Shown one piece after another: positions 30,315-39,000 of a stretch of 64,000 nucleotides of DNA (the first letter of the stretch is position 1; every line of letters starts with the position of its first letter). This DNA is from Acidobacteriaceae bacterium (lineage in GTDB: Bacteria; Acidobacteriota; Terriglobia; Terriglobales; Acidobacteriaceae): the NCBI GenBank assembly GCA_003152695.1, contig PMAT01000090.1, positions 55,048 through 119,047 of the forward strand, read 5' to 3'. The position numbers were made by a program, and so were the translations under genes. The notes beneath the pieces are model-generated. The model ran no database searches. It had not been told where the DNA came from and saw only the letters and a list, made by a program, of their open reading frames with translations.

Positions 30315-31013
30315 ATGTCGAAAACCATCAAGATCATTCAGGTCGTCTTGCTCGGGGCAATCATAGCCGCGGGCATCAACTTATTTCTCTACCTGCGCGA
30401 GCGTCGCTCCGGTCTGGCAGAGCCGAAAAAAACGGAAGTTGCGCTTGATCCCGACTACTACGTCACGCCCAAGAAGCTGCATCCGCAAGACCTGAAGGAC
30501 GCGAAGGAATTGACCCGCCAGCCGGTTTGGATTCGCGAGGGCTACCGCTTTACCTATTATCCTTACGCCGGGCACACGGACTTCCAGCACTCCGCTGGAA
30601 CATTAGGTCCAATCGAGAAGCTCGATATCAAAGACGTTGTTATCGATCGCGCGCCCGACTCCGGCAGCGACAAACAGGTGATGGCCGTATTTGAGAAGGA
30701 CGGCAAACGTTTCGCGTTTCCCATCGGAGTGGTGGAGAACGGCAATTACAAGATCTATTCCGACGATATCCTCTTCATTCAGGATCCGCACGAGCTGTAC
30801 AAGCATTGGCCCGCCGAGGTGTGGAAGCTGATCGACGCCCATCAGATGCAGCCCGGAATGAATGAATTGCAGGCTTCTTTCGCAATTGGAATGGGAGTGC
30901 CCGAGGGATCGGGCTTGTCGAATCCCCGCATTGTCGACTACCCGAACCATGGCCATCCCCTGCGCGGGACCTACACCAACGGGAAAGCGACGCAAGTTCA
31001 GCCCGGTTCGTAG
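30315..31013 (+). CDS. Membrane-anchored hypothetical protein
   Basis: About 232 residues. One N-terminal membrane helix (KIIQVVLLGAIIAAGINLFLYL) is followed by a beta-rich extracytoplasmic part with VWIREGYRFTYYPYAGHTDF, KLDIKDVVIDRAPDSGSDKQVMAVFEKDGKRFAFPIGV (in parts) and DDILFIQDPHELYKHWPAEVWKLID. The ATG at 30315 is used; the frame extends to TTG at 30300 without a better ribosome binding site. No family recognised. It stands between the divergent split TPR gene and the quinone reductase and may form a transcription unit with the latter (70 bp). Confidence 0.65.
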   Translation: MSKTIKIIQVVLLGAIIAAGINLFLYLRERRSGLAEPKKTEVALDPDYYVTPKKLHPQDLKDAKELTRQPVWIREGYRFTYYPYAGHTDFQHSAGTLGPIEKLDIKDVVIDRAPDSGSDKQVMAVFEKDGKRFAFPIGVVENGNYKIYSDDILFIQDPHELYKHWPAEVWKLIDAHQMQPGMNELQASFAIGMGVPEGSGLSNPRIVDYPNHGHPLRGTYTNGKATQVQPGS

Positions 31014-31080
31014 GGACCGCGCCATGCAAACTTGGCCGTCTCTGCGTAGAATCTGGTAGGAAATTTGTGCGCAGGAGGAA

Positions 31081-32049
31081 ATGATGAAAGCTATCCGAGT
31101 CCACGAATTCGGCGGTCCTGAAGTTATGAAATTGGAAGATGTCCCCGATCTTCAACCCGGTCCCGGACAAGTTGTGGTGCGCATCCATGCCGCTGGCGTG
31201 AACCCAGTCGAAAGCTACGTCCGCACCGGGACCTACGCGATGAAGCCCACGCTGCCTTACACCCCGGGCACGGACGGCGGTGGCGTCGTCATGGCGGTGG
31301 GACCGGGCGTCAAGCGAGTGAAGGCCGGTGACCGCGTTTATACCACCCTCCCTAACAGCGGCACGTACGCCGAGCAGGTCCTGAGCAATGAAGCCCAGGT
31401 GCATCGCCTGCCCGACAATGTGAGCTTCGAGCAGGGCGCAGCCATGGGCGTTCCCTACGGCACGGCGTATCGCGGATTGTTTCAGCGTGCCGAGGCGCAG
31501 CCCGCGGAGACCGTCTTGGTTCACGGCGCCAGCGGCGGAGTCGGTAGCGCAGCCGCGCAACTTGCACGCGCCGCTGGTATGACGGTCATCGGGACTGCGG
31601 GTAGTGAGCGCGGACTCGAATTAGTAAAGAAGGAGGGCGCGCACCACGTTCTCAACCATGCCTCCGACGGCTATCTTGACGAGTTAATGACGCTCACCGA
31701 TGGCCGTGGTGTGGACGTGATCCTGGAGATGCTGGCGAACAGGAACCTGGCCAAGGACCTCACGGTGCTTGCCAAGAAAGGCCGTGTAGCGGTAATCGGA
31801 AGCCGCGGCGCAATTGAGATCGATCCGCGTAATGCCATGGGCCGCGAGGCCGACATCCGCGGCGTCACGCTCATGAACACTTCCGAGCAGGAATATAAGG
31901 CCATGCACGCCGCTCTGGTCGCGGGTCTGGAGAATGGAACGCTGCGTCCGGTGATCGGGCAGCGGATTCCGCTGGCCGAGGCGCCGCGCGCACATGTCGA
32001 GATCATGAAGCCGTCAGGCGCGCATGGAAAGATCGTTCTGGTGCCGTGA
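31081..32049 (+). CDS. Zinc-independent MDR-family quinone oxidoreductase
   Basis: A 322-residue medium-chain dehydrogenase/reductase of the quinone-reductase (QOR, zeta-crystallin) branch: an N-terminal GroES-like domain with PGQVVVRIHAAGVNPVESYVR and PGTDGGGVVMAVGPGVK, and the NADPH-binding Rossmann part with LVHGASGGVGSAAAQLARAAG (about 140-160). The Cys and His ligands of the zinc-dependent alcohol dehydrogenases are missing. It should reduce quinones or enones with NADPH. AGGAGG lies just before ATGATG, so translation may start at 31081 or 31084. Confidence 0.9.
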   Translation: MMKAIRVHEFGGPEVMKLEDVPDLQPGPGQVVVRIHAAGVNPVESYVRTGTYAMKPTLPYTPGTDGGGVVMAVGPGVKRVKAGDRVYTTLPNSGTYAEQVLSNEAQVHRLPDNVSFEQGAAMGVPYGTAYRGLFQRAEAQPAETVLVHGASGGVGSAAAQLARAAGMTVIGTAGSERGLELVKKEGAHHVLNHASDGYLDELMTLTDGRGVDVILEMLANRNLAKDLTVLAKKGRVAVIGSRGAIEIDPRNAMGREADIRGVTLMNTSEQEYKAMHAALVAGLENGTLRPVIGQRIPLAEAPRAHVEIMKPSGAHGKIVLVP

Positions 32050-32142
32050 CTGCCGCACAATTTGGCGACAGAACTCACTCCACTGCGACAGGCACGGGAT
32101 CCCCCTGACAACAGGCATGAGGACAGCTCTGTCAACACAACC

Positions 32143-32334
32143 TCAGAAGGCTGCGTGCACCGGCGCCTGCACCCTATCGAGGATCGCCTCCAGCACCGTG
32201 CAGCGATGACGCAATTCGGTCCTGAACTCGTAGTGATGGGCTTTAGCGATCTCTCGCAATAGATGCGTCTGGTGTTCTTGCAGGAGATTTATAAGCAGTT
32301 CTTCTTCTTCCGCGGTCAACCGGAGTTCCATCAT
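32143..32334 (-). CDS. Small acidic hypothetical protein
   Basis: A 63-residue helical protein (MMELRLTAEEEELLINLLQ; EHQTHLLREIAKAHHYEF; RTELRHRCTVLEAILDRV). GGAGGT lies five bases before ATGATG at 32334, which decides the start over an upstream GTG. Small, cytoplasmic. Similar short proteins with a LTxEEExLLxxLL start are frequent in Acidobacteria, but I cannot name a function. Confidence 0.65.
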   Translation of the reverse strand: MMELRLTAEEEELLINLLQEHQTHLLREIAKAHHYEFRTELRHRCTVLEAILDRVQAPVHAAF

Positions 32335-32524
32335 GGCGACCTCCACCCAATTACTTGTTCACAAGGCAATTGTAGGCTTTCGCGTCCAACTTGCAACGGC
32401 GCAGTTGCGCCCCCACGCTTGCCCAAGGAATAGGTTTGTACCTACTTGGCGCCGTGAAACTGGATAGGGGTGTCCATTCGGATTCGCCCAGGCCGCACAT
32501 GCCGCTGCGCTTGCACTGCGCCGT

Positions 32525-32536
32525 TACAATCGAGGC
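32525..32536 (+). promoter_or_regulatory. TACAAT six bases before the PBP start
   Basis: TACAAT (32525-32530) is followed by six bases and the ATG at 32537. No -35 box or Shine-Dalgarno sequence is visible. Fourth case of the same geometry in this window. Confidence 0.45.
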
Positions 32537-33484
32537 ATGCGCCGCCTGACCTGCCGATGCTTCACCGTGATCGTAGTGTGCTTGGTAGCATTGCACGCTG
32601 TCGCAGGAGACTCAGGCACCTCGGGGTTGCAGAAAGCGGTTGCGCGGGCCATGGTGGGCCGTCGCGGCGCGGCGGTAGTCGTCGATGTCCAATCTGGACA
32701 CGTCCTGGCAGCTTACCATCTCGATGTCGCCGCTCGTCGCGTGGTGCATCCCGGCTCCAGCATCAAGCCCTTCACCCTGCTGGCGCTGCTGCAAGCGGGA
32801 AAGCTCGACGCGCACACCGCGCTCATGTGCAAGCGCACGGTTTCCATCGGCGGACGCAAGCTCGACTGCACCCATCCTGCAACTCCGGAGCCGCTGGTCC
32901 CGGCGAGCGCGCTGGCGTATTCCTGCAATTCGTACTTCACCAGCGTCGCCACCCGCCTGACGCCCGCACAATTGCGCGACAGTTTTGTGCGCTCCGGCTT
33001 CAGCTCTCCTACCGGACTGGCGCCGCAGGAAGTCGCCGGAAGCGTTGCCCTCGCCCACTCTCCGGAGGAATTGCAACTGCAAGCTATCGGCGAGTGGGGA
33101 ATCAGCGTAACTCCGCTGGAGTTGCTACACGGCTATCGCGACCTGGCCGCGCTCGCTAACAGCGATCCGAACGAGAAGCTCTTGCCAATTCTTGAAGGCT
33201 TGCAACAATCCGTTACGTACGGCATGGGACGCATGGCACAGCCGGATGCGCCAATGAAAGTCGCGGGCAAGACTGGGACCGCGATGGCTGACGAGGGTCC
33301 GTGGACGCATGCCTGGTTTGCCGGTTATGCGCCCGTAGAGAGTCCCCAGATTGTGCTGGTCGTGTTTCTGGAAAAAGGGCATGGCGGCACGGATGCCGCC
33401 AGCGTCGCGCGCGAGATATTCTCCGCCTTCGCGGTCGATCACGGCGCTGGGGGCGCCGCAGCCGCACAAGGAGCGCGGAAGTGA
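32537..33484 (+). CDS. Penicillin-binding transpeptidase (small, single domain)
   Basis: A 315-residue protein with signal peptide (TVIVVCLVALHAVAG) and a transpeptidase domain with all three motifs: SSIK (Ser74-Lys77), SCN (129-131) and KTG (245-247). It lacks the N-terminal PBP2/FtsI domain and a membrane anchor, so it is much shorter than class B PBPs and resembles a stand-alone periplasmic DD-transpeptidase or beta-lactamase-like protein. The stop overlaps the GTG of the SpoIID-type gene (GTGA), so the two are coupled and probably act together on peptidoglycan. Confidence 0.85.
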   Translation: MRRLTCRCFTVIVVCLVALHAVAGDSGTSGLQKAVARAMVGRRGAAVVVDVQSGHVLAAYHLDVAARRVVHPGSSIKPFTLLALLQAGKLDAHTALMCKRTVSIGGRKLDCTHPATPEPLVPASALAYSCNSYFTSVATRLTPAQLRDSFVRSGFSSPTGLAPQEVAGSVALAHSPEELQLQAIGEWGISVTPLELLHGYRDLAALANSDPNEKLLPILEGLQQSVTYGMGRMAQPDAPMKVAGKTGTAMADEGPWTHAWFAGYAPVESPQIVLVVFLEKGHGGTDAASVAREIFSAFAVDHGAGGAAAAQGARK

Positions 33485-35274
33485 AGCGGCCGCTCGCGAT
33501 TATCGGCATGTTGCTTCTGCTATGTGTGGCGGGCGATGCGGAGTTGGGCGATCACGCCACCGCCAAATCTCTCCGCAGTGGATTTCCGCAGACTGTGCGA
33601 GTGCGGCTCTGGTACCTGCATCCGCCGCGCGAGTTGCGGATTCGCGCCGATGCCGGGCGGGCGCAGATGCGAACCTGCGCAAGTTGTACAACATCCACCA
33701 TCACTGCTGCTGCCCTGCGCGCCACGGGATCGAAAATTGACGTCGCGGGAAACAAGTCCTCCTTCTCCGAGGTTCGCATGAGCGGCGCCTATCAAATGAA
33801 CGCCACCGGTGATCCGCCGCTGCGCGCCGATTTTCCCATCGAGATTCGCGCCGGTGACAGCCACCTGCTCATCACCGCATTCCTGCCCATGGAGGAATAC
33901 ATCGCGGGCGTGCTCGCCGGGGAAACCGGAAACTTCAAGTCCGATGAGGCACTGAAGGCCATGGCGGTTGCGGCGCGTACTTATGCGATGCACTTTGGCA
34001 GCCGCCATGCCCTGGAAGGGTTCGACTTTTGCGACACCACCCATTGCCAGGACTTGCGAATCGCCGGCATTGATGCCCATTTGCGCAGCATCGCCGAGGC
34101 GACCGCAGGCGAGGTCCTCTGGTACGACGGCGAACCGGCGGCCACTTACTATCACGCCAACTGCGGCGGCACTACCGAGGACGGACACTTTGTTCTCGGC
34201 AACAACGAGCCCCCCGCTCCATTTCTGGTGCAGCATTCCGATCAGTACTGCGTGCGCAACGGCAGCACCCAGTGGCGCACCGAGGTTGCCAAGCGCGAGT
34301 TGCAGCGCGCGCTCGCGGCGGATGGCATCGTTGTTCCTGGCGCCCTGCGCACAGTATCCGTTCTGCATCGCACGCCCAGCGGACGCGTCGAGTTTTTGCG
34401 CGTTACCGGCAGCTCTACCATCACGGTGCCGGCTGTGACGTTTCGCTCTGCCATCGGCCGCCACATCGGATGGGACCGCATGAAGAGCAACTGGTACGAC
34501 GTGAGCGACGCCGGCGATCGGCTTACCTTTCATGGCCGGGGCTCCGGCCACGGGGTTGGTCTGTGCCAGGTCGGCGCCGAAGTCATGGGCGAGGAAGGTC
34601 ATACCTACCGCGAGATCCTCAGCTTCTATTATCCCGGGACGCGCCTGGGCGTCAGCGCGCAAGGCATACCGTGGCAGCAGCTCGCCAATGAAGATGTCAC
34701 GTTGCTGACCACTCGTCCCGATCGCGATCGCCCGCTGCTAACACTGGCGACCGGGTTTGTGCATGAGTCCGAAGAAAATACCGGACTGCTCTATCGCGCT
34801 TCTCCGCGCCTGAAGATTTACCCGACGGTTGCAGTTTTCCGCAACTCTACGGGCGAGCCGGGATGGGTGGCCGCTTCGACTCGCGGACGCACCATCCAGA
34901 TGCAACCCTCCGACGTATTACGCGAGGCGGGCACGCTGGAGAGCACGATTCGCCATGAGCTTTTGCACATGCTGATCGACTCGCACGCGCTTCCGGGAAC
35001 GCCGCTCTGGTTCCGTGAAGGGCTGGTGCTTTACCTCACCGCGCCCAACGCCTCTCCAAAACAAAGCGACGACTTTGCCGACTTGAAGGGCCTGGAGAAG
35101 TCGCTTCGGGCTCCGGCAAACGAAGAAGAGTTACGGCACGCTTACGTCGGCGCCCATGCGCGGGTGGCACAACTGGCGCGACAGCACGGCAAAGCCGCAC
35201 TGCTCGATTGGGTGCAGAATGGCTTGCCAGCGGAACTAGCTTCGGGCGGCGCCCAGCGATCCGGGGGCCGCTGA
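33481..35274 (+). CDS. SpoIID-domain protein fused to a zinc metallopeptidase
   Basis: 597 residues from GTG at 33481, with a signal peptide (KRPLAIIGMLLLLCVAGDA). The SpoIID/LytB domain spans about 110-390: LPMEEYIAGVLAGETGNFKSDEALKAMAVAARTYAM (in parts), TYYHANCGGTTEDGH and HGRGSGHGVGLCQVGAEVMGEEG. SpoIID cleaves denuded glycan strands during spore engulfment; in non-sporulating bacteria the domain belongs to envelope enzymes. The C-terminal part is a gluzincin peptidase: HELLH (492-496) and Glu513 in WFREG, 16 residues on. Frames further upstream have no start signal; the GTG overlaps the PBP stop. A SpoIID-peptidase fusion is unusual. It probably acts on peptidoglycan with the PBP. Confidence 0.85.
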   Translation: MKRPLAIIGMLLLLCVAGDAELGDHATAKSLRSGFPQTVRVRLWYLHPPRELRIRADAGRAQMRTCASCTTSTITAAALRATGSKIDVAGNKSSFSEVRMSGAYQMNATGDPPLRADFPIEIRAGDSHLLITAFLPMEEYIAGVLAGETGNFKSDEALKAMAVAARTYAMHFGSRHALEGFDFCDTTHCQDLRIAGIDAHLRSIAEATAGEVLWYDGEPAATYYHANCGGTTEDGHFVLGNNEPPAPFLVQHSDQYCVRNGSTQWRTEVAKRELQRALAADGIVVPGALRTVSVLHRTPSGRVEFLRVTGSSTITVPAVTFRSAIGRHIGWDRMKSNWYDVSDAGDRLTFHGRGSGHGVGLCQVGAEVMGEEGHTYREILSFYYPGTRLGVSAQGIPWQQLANEDVTLLTTRPDRDRPLLTLATGFVHESEENTGLLYRASPRLKIYPTVAVFRNSTGEPGWVAASTRGRTIQMQPSDVLREAGTLESTIRHELLHMLIDSHALPGTPLWFREGLVLYLTAPNASPKQSDDFADLKGLEKSLRAPANEEELRHAYVGAHARVAQLARQHGKAALLDWVQNGLPAELASGGAQRSGGR

Positions 35275-35286
35275 ACTCGGAGGCAC

Positions 35287-36054
35287 TTAATTAATCGGGA
35301 TGATGTCAGGATCCTCTTTTTCCACCCTCGCACCAATCACCAACAGCAGCGCGACCCATGCGGTAATCAGGATCACGTAAGCCAAGAAAAAGCGGGACCC
35401 CATGCTCCATGCCTGTTTGCGCAGATCGCTGAGGTCGGGGATCCACCAGACCAACTTGTATGGAACATACGCTCCGGCCAGCATCAGCGCGCAGAACCAC
35501 AACCAGTAGGCGGGCCGCCGCAAGACGCGCAGGGAGCGAGCCATGCGCTTGAATCTGAATCCGGCGGCCGCAACCGTGCTGGCGATCGGCAGCCACACCG
35601 CAGGCGCTAGCACCCATAGCAAGAACCACAACACCCAGTCGGCGGCATGAAAGACTTGCCGCGGAGTGCCGAAGCGCAAGAACGACGGCGACTTCTGCCA
35701 GAACCACACTCCGAACTGCGGCGCATATTTGCGAAGTGAAATTAGGAGCCACGCTGTCGCCGCCATGAAAATAGCCCACACTGCCAGCGCCACCATGTGC
35801 CGCAGCGCATGGCGAAAGGCGCGCCACACAGTTGCATTGTCTCGAAACTCTGCAACCCTGAAATAGGCGAATGTCCCAGTCCGCAGCCAGACTCCCAAAA
35901 AGATGACTACAACTGCGGCCAGCGCGGAGCCGCCCACCTGCCAGCCATGCGCGTCCGGCATGAGCAGCCAGAAATAGACGGCAGCCAGCAATGCGGCATT
36001 GCCCACCAGGTTCAGCAGCCACAGCTTCGCCACGCCAGTATGTTTCGCGCTCAT
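35287..36054 (-). CDS. Multi-helix membrane protein of the alpha-2-macroglobulin operon
   Basis: A 255-residue membrane protein with about six helices (for example LWLLNLVGNAALLAAVYFWLL, GGSALAAVVVIFLGVWL, HMVALAVWAIFMAATAWLLI, YVILITAWVALLLVIGARV) and several Trp-rich loops. I do not recognise a named family. Its start overlaps the alpha-2-macroglobulin stop by 4 bp, so it is the third gene of that operon. It might anchor or export the macroglobulin-like protein, which itself has no lipid anchor. Confidence 0.7.
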   Translation of the reverse strand: MSAKHTGVAKLWLLNLVGNAALLAAVYFWLLMPDAHGWQVGGSALAAVVVIFLGVWLRTGTFAYFRVAEFRDNATVWRAFRHALRHMVALAVWAIFMAATAWLLISLRKYAPQFGVWFWQKSPSFLRFGTPRQVFHAADWVLWFLLWVLAPAVWLPIASTVAAAGFRFKRMARSLRVLRRPAYWLWFCALMLAGAYVPYKLVWWIPDLSDLRKQAWSMGSRFFLAYVILITAWVALLLVIGARVEKEDPDIIPIN

Positions 36055-39000
36055 TTCACCGTTACCGTCAACGCATCGCTGGTCGAAAGATACTCGGGCT
36101 GATACATCGGCTCCACGCTGGTCGGGCTGACGCGGAAGACTCCGGGATCCACCACCTTCAGCAGGTAAATGTATTCATGCTGCCCTTGCGGGAAGTACAT
36201 GTTGAAGAAGGTAGTGCGATCATCGCGCAGCTCGCGATTGCTGAACCAGCGGCCCCACCAATCGGGACGCTGATCCAGTTCATATAGGTCGTCACGCGCG
36301 ATCGACTCGGTCCCCGACGGGATCGGATCTTCGATCATCAAATATCTCCAGTTGTTACCGCCGACGCTAATGCGCACCGCCAGCGTGTCGCCGACCTGCA
36401 CCGCTCCCGCAAGTTTGTCGAGGTGATACACCACGCGGCCGTCCTTCTGCTGCGGCGACAGGCGGTAATATTCCCGCGCGACGCTCAGCTTGAAGCTGCC
36501 CGTGTTCACCACCTTCGCCTCGTTGGAGTAGTATTCTCCACGCGCCGACCAGTACAGCCGTCCGTCTCCCGACTTCGCGATGCGAATCTGGTTCGCTCCC
36601 GGCGCCAGTTGCGACTCATTCAGCACAACCGTGGTCGCGGGTGCCAGCGCATCGGCAGCGGTGAACTTCTTGGTTGCCACTGTCTTGCCATTCACCTGGA
36701 CCTCGACGCTGTAGTTGGGCTGCAATTCTTTGGTGCGCTCCAGGTAATCAGTGAGCCCGTAGATCACCATCGCCGTCTGCTCGGTTGACTCCCAGTAATA
36801 ACCTTGGTCGCGATGGTTCACCAGATAAATCGCAGCCTTTGACAGCAACGGGCTCGACTCATCAGTGTGGCCCAAGAGTTTCAGCGCATAGGCCGTTGTC
36901 TCGGGGGCCGTGTCGCCGTAGAAATCCAGGAGATAGTTGTTGTCGCTGGGCCACCAGGCTTGCGAGTCATCTTGTTTTGCCTCCGCTTCAACCTGCTTGC
37001 TCAACTCGTTCGCCCGGCTATCGTCCCTCTCCAGCATGGCCAGTCCGAGCAGCGCCTGGCCGTAGGCGGTCAACGTCGAGCGCTGGTTCCACACGGAATC
37101 AAGCACCGCCGTCTCCTGCGTTCCGCTCAACACCAGCGCGTAGGCCATGTAGGCGCGCAGATCGGTCTTCACTTTTTCCGAGCGATCAAACTGCGGGCGC
37201 AACCAGCCGCGTCCACGATCAATCGCGTCCTGCTTGACCTCAAATCCCGCCGCCTTCGCCTGGCTTAGCCCGGCGAGCACGTACGCGGTCATGAATTCCT
37301 GGCTGTCGTCGGTCTGCCACCAGCCCCAGCCGCCGTCGGGATGTTGATAGTTGTAGAGCCGATCGAGGCCCGCCTGCACCTGCTTGTTCAGCTTTTGCGG
37401 ATCGATGTTCGACTTCACTCCCAGCTTCTTCAGCGAGTTTGCCACCAGCACGTCGGGCAGGAAGTTCGACATGGTCTGCTCGGTGCAGCCATAGGGATAC
37501 GAAGTCAGGAAGTCGAGGGCGGCGAACACCGTGCCCGCAATCGAGGGCGTCACGCCGATTGTCAGCTTGCGAGTTCCTGCCTCGGCGCCCGCCGGGAAAG
37601 TCAACGGCTGCAGCGTGTCGCTCTTGCCCGGGACTGCGACCGATCCCGACTTGGCCACCGCCAGCTTCACTCCGAAGGGAACCACCGGCAGCGTCAGTTC
37701 CATCGCGTCGCTCTCGACGTCAGTCAGCGCCTTGCCCAGCACGCGCGCCGAATCCACATCGAGCACGCGCACCCGATAATCCACTTTGATCAATCCGCGG
37801 CTCGGAACGCTGACATCACGTTGGCCGCCGTCCAGTACCTGGAGGCCTGCAAGCTCCATCGAGACGCGCGCAACTTTGCCGGTGGGCAGATAGTTCTGCA
37901 CGATGGTTGAGATGGTAATCTCGTCGCCGCGGCGGAAGAAGCGCGGCACCACCAGCCGCACCATCAGGTTCTTGCGCACGATGGTGTTCACCACTGCGCT
38001 GCCGACCTTGGTGTCTTGCGTGACGCCTCGCGTGGTCGCGCGCCACGACGTGATGGCGTCGGGATAGTCGAAGTGCACCGTGGCTTGTCCGTTGCTGCCG
38101 GTGCGCACGTCCGCCATCCAGTACGCGGTGTCGGGGAATGCTTTGCGGACCTTGGGCTGCACCAGGCGCTCAGGCTTCAGTTGCGCCATCGCTTTCGAGG
38201 AGCGCACGGTCGCCAACTGCATGGCGCGTTTCCCCGCCTGCCCGCTGAAGTAATACGTCAGTGAGGTCTCAGTGTTCACCCTCGAATAGACGCGGCCATA
38301 GAACGCGTTCACAATGCTGCCTACCGTCTCCAGCTTGATCGCGTAGATCGCCTCGTCCACCACGCCCAGGCTGAACTCCGCCGCCACCGGCTTGCCGCTG
38401 CTGTCCGTCGCCTTGATGGTGTAGCTGGCCGCTTCGCCCGGCTGGTACTGCGGTTTGGAAGGCAGCAGTTGCACATTCAGCTCCTGCTGAATGGGGGGCA
38501 CAGTGAGACTCTTCGATCCCTGGTACAGTTTGTTGCCGCGAATGAAAACTGCCGCCACGTAAAAGTTGGGGGCGTACTCCGGCTTGATGGGAACATCCAC
38601 CGCGATGCTTCCGCCGCTGCTCTTGATCACCTGACCGGAGTACAGTCCGTTGCCTTCCACCGTCACCAGAACTGAGGCCGGCTCCTTGCCGGTGACGATC
38701 AGCACGTGCGCCGTGTCGCCTGGCTGATAGCTCTTTTTGTCTGGGACAATTTGCACCCGCTCCTGGGCCGGTCCGCTCCACCACGGACTTTCGCCCGGAG
38801 CCCATAGGAATGCGTCGGTCTCGACGATGCGATTCTCCGGAGTAGTTGCGGTCACGCGCACGCGGAACTCGCCGGCATCGGGGATGGTGAGCTTGATCTG
38901 TGCTTTGCCGCTGGCGTCGGTTTGGCCTTGCGTGGTGGTGACTGATTGTCCCGCGCCTTTGCGCCAGTCCCAGCGATTAAGTTCCACGTGGAACATCGTC

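Noticed and set aside
33301-33480. N-terminal extension of the SpoIID fusion
   Set aside because: Those 60 codons overlap the PBP gene and are Arg-rich shadow sequence; the GTG at 33481 with signal peptide and GTGA overlap is the natural start.
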